Assembly (NCBI GenBank): GCA_964539665.1
Contig: CAZIKB010000014.1
Coordinates: forward strand, 8,137-72,136
Length of the DNA: 64,000 bases
Reading direction: 5' to 3'
Source of the DNA: CAZIKB01 sp964539665
GTDB taxonomy: Bacteria; Zhuqueibacterota; Zhuqueibacteria; Oceanimicrobiales; Oceanimicrobiaceae
Of the stretch, positions 17,457 to 26,625 are shown piece by piece. The notes under the pieces are model-generated. The model searched no databases. It had not been told where the DNA came from and saw nothing but the letters and a program-made list of their open reading frames with translations. The translations under genes and the position numbers were made by a program. The first letter of the stretch is position 1. Every line of letters starts with the position of its first letter.

Positions 17457-19952
17457 ATGAGTTGTTTAAGAAAAAAATTAGTTTGTTTGCCACTAACTAA
17501 AACTGGAAGGGGGAGATTACGAGATAATTTTAACATCTGGTGTTTCAGGAATATTTTATTCGCGCTAATCTTTTCAGCTGCAGCTGTAATATCAGGTTAT
17601 TCTCAGACTGTTTATACTACAAAGGAACAGGGAAATAAGGTGTCAGCGCTGGCGATTCAGTTGTATTACCAGCACATCAATTCATCAGCGTTTCCGGAAA
17701 TTGTTTCCTTTGTAAACGTGACTGATGATGGCGGCCTGATGATTGGCGGGCGAACCAAAGATAACTTTGAAGTCCACGAAGATGAAGTATTTGAGTTTCC
17801 GATTGAGGTTATAGAAATTACCGAAGATGTGGAGAGCGTTAGCGTGGCCCTTGCCCTTGATCGCAGCGGCAGCATGCGCGAATCCAATTCCTTCGATGAT
17901 GTTAAAAATGCCGCTTCAAATTTCATCAGGCTTTTGCAAAACCAGGACCAGGCCGCGGTCATTAGTTTTTGTTACCGGGTTACGGTAGATCAACCTTTTA
18001 CCTCGGATAAAGATTTGTTAATCGACGCTATTTTTCAACTGGCGGATTCCAGCGGCACGCACATTTTCGACGCTGTTATGGAAGCAGCCAATCTAATTGA
18101 GTTTCAACCGGGACGCCGCGCTATTATTCTGCTCACAGACGGAAAGGACAAAGGTAATGGAAAATATTTATTTCAGGCTGCTTTAAACAGGATTGTGGAG
18201 ATTGGCGTGCCGGTAATCACAATCGGTTTAGGCTTAACTCCGGGCAGTCCGGAAGAAAATGTTTTGATAGATTTGGCAAACGGTTCGGGTGGATTGTATT
18301 TTGCCAGTCCCACTTCCGAAGACCTGCAAAGTATTTACGCAGCCATTGCTTCGCTCCTGCATAACCAGTATAAAATCATTTACACCACGCACAATCCAAC
18401 TACGGATGGCACTCTCAGACATGTGCGAATTGATGTTCAGCACCAGGGCATGGCCAGTCAGGATACGTCCAGCTATCGTGCTCCAAACCATATCGTAACC
18501 ATTGCTCCGACCAGCACATCGACACTTAGTCCAGGTCTTGATTTTGGACTAAACATTGAAATTCCATCTACCAGCAAATATCTCTACCACCGCATGCAAA
18601 ATTTAAATATGACTTTGAAATATGATCCAACTTATCTAAAAGTCAAGCAACCCTACGGGCAAACCATTGTTGCCGGTTCACTCTTTGGCGACAATACGAC
18701 TCATACGATGAATTTCAACGTAGATGAAAACAACGGACTCATAACTTTTACTTTGAATAAAAAAACAGGCTTCGAGCTCATTGAAGGGCGCGGTCAGCTT
18801 GCTCATATTGACTTTGAAACAGATAATAATTTGTCAGATAATACACAACTTAAATTTGAGATTGTTGATCATCTGGCTACTGATGAAAATGATTGGCCTA
18901 TCGCCACCCAGGTGCAAGACCTGATTCTTGCCAGCTATGGGCTGATAGTATGGCCGGGCGATACCAACAAGAACGGCACAGTGGAATTGACCGACGTCAC
19001 CGTGCTCGGAGTTTACTGGGACATCATCGGTCCCGGACGCCCAACGGAACCGGACCTTTTAGCCTGGAAACCGCAACTATCCGGTCGGTATCCTGTGATA
19101 GCCGCCGCCCATGCAGATGCAGATGGTGAGGGAATAATCAATGAGCGCGACATTGTACCCATTGGTTTGAACTGGGGCAAAACCACCTTATCTGTTACCG
19201 CCCTTGCTAAAAGATCTGCGCCCGCACCCGCGAGTGCACCAGCAGGGAATCTACGGATGGAGTTGTCAGGTACAAATGAGCCGGGTAAATATCTCCTGCA
19301 TTTGATTTATGACTGCCCGCAGGCTTCGCGAATTAGCGGCACGACCTTTCGTCTTTTTTACCCCGCGGGTAATCTGACCGTTACTGCTGCACGTGCAGGA
19401 AAAGCCTGGCCGGCTCAGCCGTTATTCATTTCCTCGCCAGGTAAAAATAGTGGTGAAATTGCTGTTGGAGTGATGTTAACGGCAGACTCTCCTGCTTTAA
19501 AAAATGGCGGTGAGCTGGCAGAAATCGTAATCCAGTCGGAAAATATCCCGAACCTGGCGCAATTTAAAATCGAAAATGTTGGGCTGGTTTCTACGGACGG
19601 CGTGATCCATGAAGTCGCTGTTGACAACCATTCACCTGAAGTGACTCTAATTATACCAAGTCAATTTATTTTGTATCCGGCGTATCCAAATCCTTTCAAT
19701 CCAGGTACAGTTTTACGCTACGCCTTACCGGAAGCTGGAGAGGTAGCCGTGCTGATCTACAATGTAACCGGACGTCTGGTATTAACTTCCCTGCAACAGC
19801 GAGCCGAAGCCGGTGAATTCGATTGGAAATGGGATGGTCGGGATCAAAAAGGCCAAATCGTCAGTACCGGGGTGTATTTTGTGCGTTTTGAAGCAAATGC
19901 GCTCAACGGTCAAACATGGCGAGGGCAGCAAAAAATCACTTTAATGAAGTAG
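17457..19952 (+). CDS. Secreted vWA-cohesin-dockerin protein with type A sorting domain
   Basis: The start at 17457 is chosen because GAGG precedes it and it places the signal peptide (NILFALIFSAAAVISGYSQ) properly; an ATG at 17349 has no ribosome site. The 831-residue protein has a von Willebrand A domain with a MIDAS motif DRSGSM (Asp135) and AIILLTDGKDKG, a cohesin-like domain, a dockerin-like calcium segment (DTNKNGTVELTDVTVLG and DADGEGIINERDIVPIG), a second cohesin-like block and a type IX sorting domain starting YPAYPNPFNPG. It is likely a metal-dependent surface adhesin. In the Myxococcus Agl-Glt machine the adhesin CglB also uses a vWA domain. The domain order is well supported. Confidence 0.82.
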   Translation: MSCLRKKLVCLPLTKTGRGRLRDNFNIWCFRNILFALIFSAAAVISGYSQTVYTTKEQGNKVSALAIQLYYQHINSSAFPEIVSFVNVTDDGGLMIGGRTKDNFEVHEDEVFEFPIEVIEITEDVESVSVALALDRSGSMRESNSFDDVKNAASNFIRLLQNQDQAAVISFCYRVTVDQPFTSDKDLLIDAIFQLADSSGTHIFDAVMEAANLIEFQPGRRAIILLTDGKDKGNGKYLFQAALNRIVEIGVPVITIGLGLTPGSPEENVLIDLANGSGGLYFASPTSEDLQSIYAAIASLLHNQYKIIYTTHNPTTDGTLRHVRIDVQHQGMASQDTSSYRAPNHIVTIAPTSTSTLSPGLDFGLNIEIPSTSKYLYHRMQNLNMTLKYDPTYLKVKQPYGQTIVAGSLFGDNTTHTMNFNVDENNGLITFTLNKKTGFELIEGRGQLAHIDFETDNNLSDNTQLKFEIVDHLATDENDWPIATQVQDLILASYGLIVWPGDTNKNGTVELTDVTVLGVYWDIIGPGRPTEPDLLAWKPQLSGRYPVIAAAHADADGEGIINERDIVPIGLNWGKTTLSVTALAKRSAPAPASAPAGNLRMELSGTNEPGKYLLHLIYDCPQASRISGTTFRLFYPAGNLTVTAARAGKAWPAQPLFISSPGKNSGEIAVGVMLTADSPALKNGGELAEIVIQSENIPNLAQFKIENVGLVSTDGVIHEVAVDNHSPEVTLIIPSQFILYPAYPNPFNPGTVLRYALPEAGEVAVLIYNVTGRLVLTSLQQRAEAGEFDWKWDGRDQKGQIVSTGVYFVRFEANALNGQTWRGQQKITLMK

Positions 19953-19961
19953 AGCGGAAAT

Positions 19962-20366
19962 ATGGGAAACAGCAATTTAATGATTCGCATGATTGATATC
20001 GTGTTTATTCTTTTGTTCGGATTTATCGCGGTATCACAAATTAGTTCAGCAAAATCAATTGAGCCGCCCAAAAGCACGGAAGCTTCAGGCGCATCACCGG
20101 AGGGCACACACATTATAATAGTAGGCGTCCAAAAACATGGAACCTATACCATCGGGAGCGGCGATCCTGTATTTAAAGACCTGGTTAGCTTAAGGAAGTA
20201 TCTTACAAATGAAACTAACGGATCAATGGCGGCTGGCAAGAAGGTTGGTGTGCGCATTCGCGCTAATTGGGATTCACCAATTCAGAGCAGTCTGGCTGTG
20301 GCCAACATTTGTAAGCGACTTGGCCTGCCGAAAGGTATCGATGTAATTAAAGTAACAGGGAAATAG
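19962..20366 (+). CDS. TolR/ExbD-like proton-channel partner, first copy
   Basis: A 134-residue protein with a single N-terminal membrane helix preceded by MIRMID; Asp12 at the helix start matches the conserved proton-carrying aspartate of ExbD/TolR (family pattern IDVVFLLL). The periplasmic part ends with a compact alpha/beta region (KVGVRIRANWDSPIQSSLAVANICKRLG) like the ExbD C-terminal domain. It starts 9 bases after the vWA gene and is followed 11 bases later by a second copy. Together they would form the rotor or peptidoglycan-binding element of the TolQ-like channel. Confidence 0.82.
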   Translation: MGNSNLMIRMIDIVFILLFGFIAVSQISSAKSIEPPKSTEASGASPEGTHIIIVGVQKHGTYTIGSGDPVFKDLVSLRKYLTNETNGSMAAGKKVGVRIRANWDSPIQSSLAVANICKRLGLPKGIDVIKVTGK

Positions 20367-20377
20367 GAGTATCTAAG

Positions 20378-20770
20378 GTGAAAAACAAACGACTTATGAT
20401 TCGATTAATTGACGTGGCTTTAATTATTCTGCTTGGCTTTATCGCCATCAGCCGGCTGAAGACGGAGTATGTCAATCTACCTTCCGGTGGCAATAATAAA
20501 ATAAAGACCCGAAGGTCCCATGAAGCCATGCTGCATATATATCAAAACTACTTTGTATTGCAGGATACTGGACGCAAAGAGAAATTACGCAACACACAGG
20601 AATTGGAAGACACAATGGTTAAAATATATAATTATTACCTTAAGAAGCAAATTAAGCTAATAGTAAAAATCGAACCCCATAAATCAAGTATTATGCAAAG
20701 CCTAATTGACGTATTTGATATTTGTCAACGAAATAATATTGAAAAGAACCTTGACTATGATGCCATTTAA
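20378..20770 (+). CDS. TolR/ExbD-like proton-channel partner, second copy
   Basis: The gene starts with GTG, supported by AGGAG nearby. The 130-residue product repeats the plan of its neighbour: MIRLIDVALIILLGFIAI with Asp12 at the head of the membrane helix, then a periplasmic domain (KLIVKIEPHKSSIMQSLIDVFDIC) parallel to the other copy. The two are clearly diverged paralogues. One TolQ-like plus two TolR-like genes is the arrangement of AglR with AglQ and AglS in Myxococcus gliding. The stop overlaps the start of the next gene by 14 bases. Confidence 0.8.
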   Translation: MKNKRLMIRLIDVALIILLGFIAISRLKTEYVNLPSGGNNKIKTRRSHEAMLHIYQNYFVLQDTGRKEKLRNTQELEDTMVKIYNYYLKKQIKLIVKIEPHKSSIMQSLIDVFDICQRNNIEKNLDYDAI

Positions 20771-21809
20771 AGACTATATAAACCAGCAGGATAACCTGTA
20801 TCCCTTATCCGCGCTAATTTCTGGCTCTATTTTGCTGTTCGTGTTCATATTAGCACACATACTAAATTATTCCACTCCTGAGGATTCCGAATTGCTGACC
20901 AGGAAAGTGGAGATCCGCGAGCTTGTAAAATTAAAGTTTGCGCCGAAGGGAAACAAATCCCGGAAACAAAGCTCCAATCCTCTGAAAGCAAAACAACATA
21001 AAAATGAAAAGCAGGAGTTTCAACCTGCTAAACACACCCTGGTTGCAGCGGCTTTGATGCAAGGCCTGAATGTTAAGAATCTTATTTCAAAGAAAAATAT
21101 GTCTTATAACAAAGCAACAAATCATGAGTCACAGCAAAAGACAGGAATCGCCACCAATTTCACAGATGTTTCAGAGAATTTTGATTTCAACGAATTTAAC
21201 AACGAAATCAACCGTCCTTCCTCAATATCCAGAGGGCGGAAAGGCGGCATGAGCGGAGGGCAAGGCCAGTCGGTTAAAGCTGGTTCCGGAAGCAGCAGGG
21301 GCGTTATTTCCAGCCTGGATGGCGGAGCAATTTCTGGCAGAGCCTCTACCAGAACCACGCACCGGCCAGGTTCAGGCTCAGGCGGGCCAAAAATCACTTT
21401 CCCAACAGGCTCAGGCGGAAGCGATGCCAGCCTTGATTTACATGCCCTCATTAAGTGGATGAAAAATCATCCGGGCGCCATACCTAAATTAGTGCAATAT
21501 GAAATGGGCCACAAGCGTGGCGATATATCCTCAGCGGTTGCATTTTCAATAAACAACCGCCGATTCCTTCTTTTTCTATCATGTAACGAGGTCGAATTGT
21601 TGTTGCGCATCTGCCTCGTCGAAGATGACTATTTTACTTTACTGAAAGATAATGGCATCCGGGAAGAGAGCAACTATCTAACAATCGGAGACGTGGGAAT
21701 GAATAATGGTCAAATTCAATCTCTTATAAGCTCAAGGGAGGCGCCTCGGGATAAAGCGGCAGCGTTTTACGACATTTTCTGGAGCTGGTGGCAGCAACAG
21801 GAAAAGTGA
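20757..21809 (+). CDS. Single-pass periplasmic protein in the TonB position
   Basis: The start is ATG at 20757 (or 20760), overlapping the second TolR-like gene; a TTG further upstream is unlikely. The roughly 350-residue protein has a short cytoplasmic end, one membrane helix (LSALISGSILLFVFILAHIL), a basic linker, a Gly/Ser-rich low-complexity spacer (about residues 165-245) and a folded C-terminal domain with WMKNHPGAIPKLV and YDIFWSWW. This plan matches TonB/TolA or GltG/GltJ envelope-spanning connectors, but no canonical TonB C-terminal motif is seen. It probably transmits force from the inner-membrane channel to outer-membrane components. The topology is good; the role is inferred. Confidence 0.7.
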   Translation: MMPFKDYINQQDNLYPLSALISGSILLFVFILAHILNYSTPEDSELLTRKVEIRELVKLKFAPKGNKSRKQSSNPLKAKQHKNEKQEFQPAKHTLVAAALMQGLNVKNLISKKNMSYNKATNHESQQKTGIATNFTDVSENFDFNEFNNEINRPSSISRGRKGGMSGGQGQSVKAGSGSSRGVISSLDGGAISGRASTRTTHRPGSGSGGPKITFPTGSGGSDASLDLHALIKWMKNHPGAIPKLVQYEMGHKRGDISSAVAFSINNRRFLLFLSCNEVELLLRICLVEDDYFTLLKDNGIREESNYLTIGDVGMNNGQIQSLISSREAPRDKAAAFYDIFWSWWQQQEK

Positions 21810-21913
21810 CTAAACGATAAAGCATGAACTTTAGAATAAAGTCAGAATTCTTTCAAGTGGAACAATAAACAGCAAATTTCAAAAAACGAAATAAAAAAAG
21901 AATAAGGAGCAAG

Positions 21914-23368
21914 ATGCAAAGTAATTTCAAAATTAATTGCCTTATAATTTGCCTGTTATTAAGCCTGACTATTGGGTGTGCTCCGTTTGGTAATAAGACC
22001 AGACCCAGAGTGCACATTCCACCAGGTCTGGACAGCACGACTGTTGTGGTTTCATCCAGGATGGCTGATGGTAACTTTGTTTCATCAAGGCACGAAAAAG
22101 AAGCTAATGAACTCACCGGATTTGGTAAACAGAACTTAGCCCGGGTAGATGAATTCTGGGCTTATCTTGAGCTGAGTGTAAAAAAAGAAACAGCGATATC
22201 TGAGAATGAAAAGCAGCAATTTGATCGGGAATTCACGCAGGGTGCACAGGCGCTTAAGTATTGGAAAAGTCTGGCTAAAAATGAACAGGCTGCTAAAGCT
22301 GCTTTGGAGCAGTGTTTAATAGCCCAACATCACCTGGAGCAAGCCTTACGTATTAATCCATTTGATAAAAATTCCCGCATGCTGTTGTCGGTGACTTACT
22401 ACTATTTACAGCACCATTTTGGGCTTCAAGGCAATCACGCCAAAGCTGCGGAAATCCTGGAACGTTTGATTCGAATTGAAATGGGTGAACATGAATTGTT
22501 TCGTTTGCTCGGAGAAAATTATTTAGCCGCGGAAAAATATGATCTTGCTCTTAACAGTTTCAATAAAGCCCTCAACGTCATGATAAAAACCAGCTTCGAT
22601 GCGCCACCCGATACTACTATGATCTTCCATTATACCTACGCAATGGGTGACGCTTACGCACGCGGTTATGACGCTGCAAATGCTGTTGAGACGTTGAAGA
22701 TTGCCGAGGGATTTGCTCGCAGCCAGCAAGAATTATCAGACGTCGATAGCTATTTGAAGTGGATACAATGGGATAGCGGTAATATTCAGGCCTCAGAAAT
22801 TTGGGACGAGGTGTTAGCCCTGGAAACCTCAAAAGAATATCCCGAGATGGCTGATGCCTGCAAAAATTTGTTACCCATTTTGACAACTACAAACGCCCGA
22901 ATTAGTGTAATGCACAAATTAGCAGTAATCGAGTTTGAAGTGCTCGGTGAAAAAGAGATAGGCATAGAGCGTATGCATAAGGTTTACGAAGCTCTGTCCG
23001 GCAACGGCCAGCAATTAGACATCCCGGGAATCCGTTCTTATCTGGATACTTACGGCGCCATGCTTTACCGTTTAGGTATAGATGCTCTTGAAAGAGATGA
23101 TAAAAAAGAGGCATTAGCCTATTACAACAAAGCCGTTTCATTTGAATGGGATCAGGTAGCTAAAGCTTATTACGAAATAATGAGTTTGTTGTGGAATAAT
23201 TCAGAAAAAGCTATATCTTATGGTGAAAAAGCCCTGGCTTACCATGACGGGCTCTCCGAGCAACAATACTGTAATTTGATGTCCAGAATGACCCGGGCGC
23301 ACAAAAGCGCAGGTCAATATGACCAGGCAAGAATGTATTTCAATAAATGGAAACAATGTCAGGAGTAA
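21914..23368 (+). CDS. TPR lipoprotein of the motor-like operon
   Basis: This 484-residue protein has a lipoprotein signal with lipobox LTIGC and then several tetratricopeptide-type helical pairs (for example LFRLLGENYLAAEKYDLALN, YAMGDAYARGYDAANAVETL, YRLGIDALERDDKKEALAYY and RMTRAHKSAGQYDQARMYF). It is likely a periplasmic scaffold anchored to the outer membrane. The Agl-Glt machine also uses a TPR protein (GltE). AAGGAGC precedes the ATG. The next gene starts two bases after the stop, so they are translated together. Confidence 0.8.
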   Translation: MQSNFKINCLIICLLLSLTIGCAPFGNKTRPRVHIPPGLDSTTVVVSSRMADGNFVSSRHEKEANELTGFGKQNLARVDEFWAYLELSVKKETAISENEKQQFDREFTQGAQALKYWKSLAKNEQAAKAALEQCLIAQHHLEQALRINPFDKNSRMLLSVTYYYLQHHFGLQGNHAKAAEILERLIRIEMGEHELFRLLGENYLAAEKYDLALNSFNKALNVMIKTSFDAPPDTTMIFHYTYAMGDAYARGYDAANAVETLKIAEGFARSQQELSDVDSYLKWIQWDSGNIQASEIWDEVLALETSKEYPEMADACKNLLPILTTTNARISVMHKLAVIEFEVLGEKEIGIERMHKVYEALSGNGQQLDIPGIRSYLDTYGAMLYRLGIDALERDDKKEALAYYNKAVSFEWDQVAKAYYEIMSLLWNNSEKAISYGEKALAYHDGLSEQQYCNLMSRMTRAHKSAGQYDQARMYFNKWKQCQE

Positions 23369-23370
23369 AT

Positions 23371-24024
23371 ATGAATAAACTTAGTCTCTTGTTGGTGATT
23401 GCAATCTGTAGTATGAGTATAGTTTGCATCACCGACGATAAAGTGTGCGGGCAATCTTCAGAAATCGTACTTGACCAATCGATCGTACAAACAGTGACAG
23501 TCACAAATAAGAATCTCATCACCTTTTTTGCCGAGGATTTCATGATTCCGGAAAAAAAGGTCAGTCGGCTGGTAATTTATGATCTTAACGGAGATGGATT
23601 TGGCGATACTGACCTCGCCCGTACCTATCCGGCCGGAAGGTATTATTTGATTGCCCCTGGATCAAAAGCACAAAAAATCATGAACAACTGGAGTTTTGGG
23701 GGTAACATAAAATTCACAGCCAATTCAGATGATCCACCTGAGATGTTTGAGCAAGTGCCTGATTCACTTCAAGCCATGGGCGCTATCTTTAGCGCTCTTC
23801 TCAAAGGATTACGAAGGAATTATAAGGGACAGGCAATCAAGCTGCATCTTGAGCAGGGCGATGACGTCACATCCCTGGAAATGTGGGGCTACAATTCGAA
23901 TTTGATGCAATATCAGCCGCCGCCTGTGGTCAAAATGGCTGTTGAAAAACCAGTTATGAAGCTGATCTATCTCGAAAAAACAGTAGTGGACAGTGTGCTT
24001 TATAATCCCCGATTACGCCAGTAA
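23371..24024 (+). CDS. Exported protein of unknown function, last gene of the operon
   Basis: ATG at 23371 is chosen because AGGAG lies five bases upstream, inside the end of the previous gene; an earlier in-frame ATG has no such site. The 217-residue product has a signal peptide (LSLLLVIAICSMSIVC, with a weak lipobox possible) and a strand-rich body with YDLNGDGFGDTDLARTYPAGRYYLIAPG. It ends in a Pro-rich tail. No family was recognised. Its tight coupling to the TPR lipoprotein suggests that it belongs to the same envelope complex. Confidence 0.7.
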   Translation: MNKLSLLLVIAICSMSIVCITDDKVCGQSSEIVLDQSIVQTVTVTNKNLITFFAEDFMIPEKKVSRLVIYDLNGDGFGDTDLARTYPAGRYYLIAPGSKAQKIMNNWSFGGNIKFTANSDDPPEMFEQVPDSLQAMGAIFSALLKGLRRNYKGQAIKLHLEQGDDVTSLEMWGYNSNLMQYQPPPVVKMAVEKPVMKLIYLEKTVVDSVLYNPRLRQ

Positions 24025-24362
24025 TTAGCACGACTGCAAATGATCACAATTGAAACGCTCTGTGCTTTAGGATAAATATACCTGAAATTGAATTTCTTGC
24101 ATAAAACAACGATTTACTTCTAACATTCATACGGCTACACTTTGTCCTATCTTTCTTTTTTTATGTCATTTCCGCATCCGGTTCAGAGATACACTAAGAG
24201 CTAATCTGATTTCATAATAAATGCTGAAAAAAAAGGCCCGGTTAATTTCCCGATAGCTTCAAAATTCTTTTGACTTAAAAATTCAATTTATGTATTTTCC
24301 TTTGATTGATGCCATTTGTATTTAATGTACAATTCAAAATAGAAATGAAAGGAGCAAATTCA
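24025..24362 (+). other. Non-coding gap
   Basis: No gene is seen. TTGACT at 24270-24275 followed 17 bases later by TATTTT is a weak promoter candidate for the S9 oligopeptidase gene. The gap marks the end of the motor-like operon. Confidence 0.35.
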
Positions 24363-26497
24363 ATGCACACAAAACTTCAATCTAACTACACTCTTTTTGA
24401 GTTTGTAATCATTTCTCTCTTCTTTATCTGTATCGCTGCCTGTACCAGAAAAGAAAGAATGTCTCCACCCACAGCTAAGATTATCGTAAAAACAGACACC
24501 CTCCATGGTGAAATAGTGGTTGACAACTATTATTGGCTGCGCGATCGGGATAATCCTGAAATGATTGAGTATCTGGAAGCTGAAAATAAATATACAATGA
24601 CTATGATGAAGCATACCGAAAAGTTCCAGGAAAATCTGTATGAAGAGCTGTTGAGCAGGATTAAAGAAACCGATCTGGACGTTCCAGTGAAAATCGATGA
24701 CTTTTATTACTACAGGCGCACCGAAGAAGGCAAACAATATTCTATCTATTGCAGGAAAAAAGGCAGTCTGGATGCTGAAGAAGAAATTTTGCTGGATCAA
24801 AATGCGCTGGCCGAAGGCAAAAAATATTTCAGAACGGGCGTCTACAAAGTCAGCCCGAATCATCAATTGCTGGCCTATTCAACTGATACAACGGGCGCTG
24901 AAACCTATACCATTTATATTAAAGATCTCAATACTGGCAAATTACTCGGGGATGAGCTTCCGAATACGTATTATGCCGTGGAGTGGGCAAATGACAACAA
25001 GACATTATTTTACAACGTATTAGATGATGCAAAACGGCCGTATAAACTCTTCAAACACACATTGGGAACCGGCCCGGAGCAGGATCAATTAATCCACTTT
25101 GAAGAAGACGAGGCGTACCATTTATGGTTATCTAAAACGAGAAGCAAGCAATATTTGTTACTCAGACTGAGAAGCACCACCACAACTGAAGTCTGGTATC
25201 AGGACGCCAATCGGCCAAACGCCAATTTTAAATTGATTCATCCACGTCAGCATGAAATGGAATATTCAGTTGACCATCACAGCGATAAATTTTTTATTTG
25301 GACCAACGATAAAGCCAGGAATTTCAGGTTGATGGAAACATCTGTTAAAAATCCTTCTAAAAAGAATTGGAAAGAAATTCTTCCCCACCGTGAAAATGTA
25401 AAAATAGACAATGTGCATGCATTTAAAAATCATCTTGTCCTGTACGAACGCGAGAACGGACTAAAAAAGATTCGCATAACAAAATTAAACAGCCAGGATG
25501 TACACTACGTGGAATTCCCCGAACCAGTTTATACTTATTGGTCGAGCAGAAATCCTGACTTTAATACTGAAATGTTGCGATTTTCATATACTTCGCTGGT
25601 TACGCCGAGCTCTGTGTTCGATTACAATATGAATACTAAAGACCGTGAATTAAAAAAACAATATGAAGTTTTAGGTGGATATGAGCCTGCAAATTATGAA
25701 TCAGAGAGAATTTTTGCTGAAGCGCCGGATGGTACAAAAGTACCGATTTCGATCGTCTACAAAAAAGGCCTGGCCCAAAATGGCCACAATCCATGCTTTT
25801 TATATGGCTATGGATCGTATGGCGCAAGCATGGATCCTAATTTTAGCTCGAATCGCCTGACTCTGCTGGATCGAGGTTTTGTATTTGCCCTTGCCCATAT
25901 TCGTGGAGGCGGTGAAATGGGCAGATACTGGTACGACCAGGGTAAACTTTTGAATAAAAAAAACACCTTCGCTGATTTCATTGCCTGTGCTGAAAAGCTG
26001 GTTGCAGATAAGTATACCTCGCCGGATAAATTGGTGATTGGGGGAGGAAGCGCTGGCGGACTTTTAATGGGGACTGTGACAAATATGCGCCCGGATTTAT
26101 TCAAAGTGGTAGTCGCAAGGTTCCGTTTGTAGATGTGATCAATACTATGATGGATGCTTCCATTCCGCTTACTGTGATCGAATATGAAGAATGGGGGAAT
26201 CCGCAAGACAAAGAATATTACGATTATATGAAATCCTATTCACCATACGAAAACGTGGACGCGAAAGATTATCCGAATATACTAATCACCGCTGGTCTGA
26301 ACGATCCGCGGGTGCAGTATTGGGAACCGGCCAAATGGACAGCAAAATTGAGAACCCGGAAAACCGACAACAATATTCTGTTGCTTAAAACAAATATGGG
26401 CGCCGGACATGGCGGTGCGTCTGGCAGATATGCGCGACTTAAAGAAACCGCTTTTGAGTATGCATTCATTTTTGATTTGCTGGGGATAAAGGAATAG
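24363..26497 (+). pseudogene. S9A prolyl oligopeptidase/protease II-like lipoprotein, frameshifted
   Basis: Start at 24363 is preferred (AAGGAG upstream); the signal ends in a lipobox (ICIAAC). The body has the protease II opening (HGEIVVDNYYWLRDRDNPE, then YLEAENKYT), propeller, and the catalytic Ser563 in GGGSAGGLLMG. The frame ends at 26132 with VVVARFRL, but the alternative frame from about 26118 encodes VPFVDVINTMMDASIPLTV and EEWGNP and carries the catalytic Asp (LNDPRV) and His (GAGHGG) to 26497. One base is missing near GCAAGGTTCC, probably an A. As sequenced the triad is split, so the enzyme would be dead unless the lesion is a sequence error. Confidence 0.85.
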
Positions 26498-26510
26498 GGC
26501 AGAACAAAGC

Positions 26511-26602
26511 TGTCATTTCGAAACCCGTGTTTTTCACGGGTGAAGCAATCACCCGGCACAAAAGCAAGAGATTGCTTCGTAACTGCGTTCTTCGCAATGA
26601 CA
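26511..26602. repeat. Dispersed palindromic repeat, copy 1
   Basis: The element opens with TGTCATTTCG and closes with CTTCGCAATGACA; the ends are imperfect inverted repeats of each other, with internal GAAGCAATC and GATTGCTTC arms. A related copy is at 33555-33632. It occupies most of the spacer between the S9 gene and the SppA gene. Such REP/MITE-like elements are spread by transposases encoded elsewhere. Confidence 0.65.
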
Positions 26603-26625
26603 TAATCAATAAACCAGGAGGGAAC

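Noticed and set aside
13793..24024. Plain Tol-Pal or ExbB-ExbD-TonB cluster
   Set aside because: There is no TolA, TolB or Pal homologue and no TonB-dependent receptor; the cluster instead has a barrel, vWA and cohesin surface proteins and two TolR-like genes.
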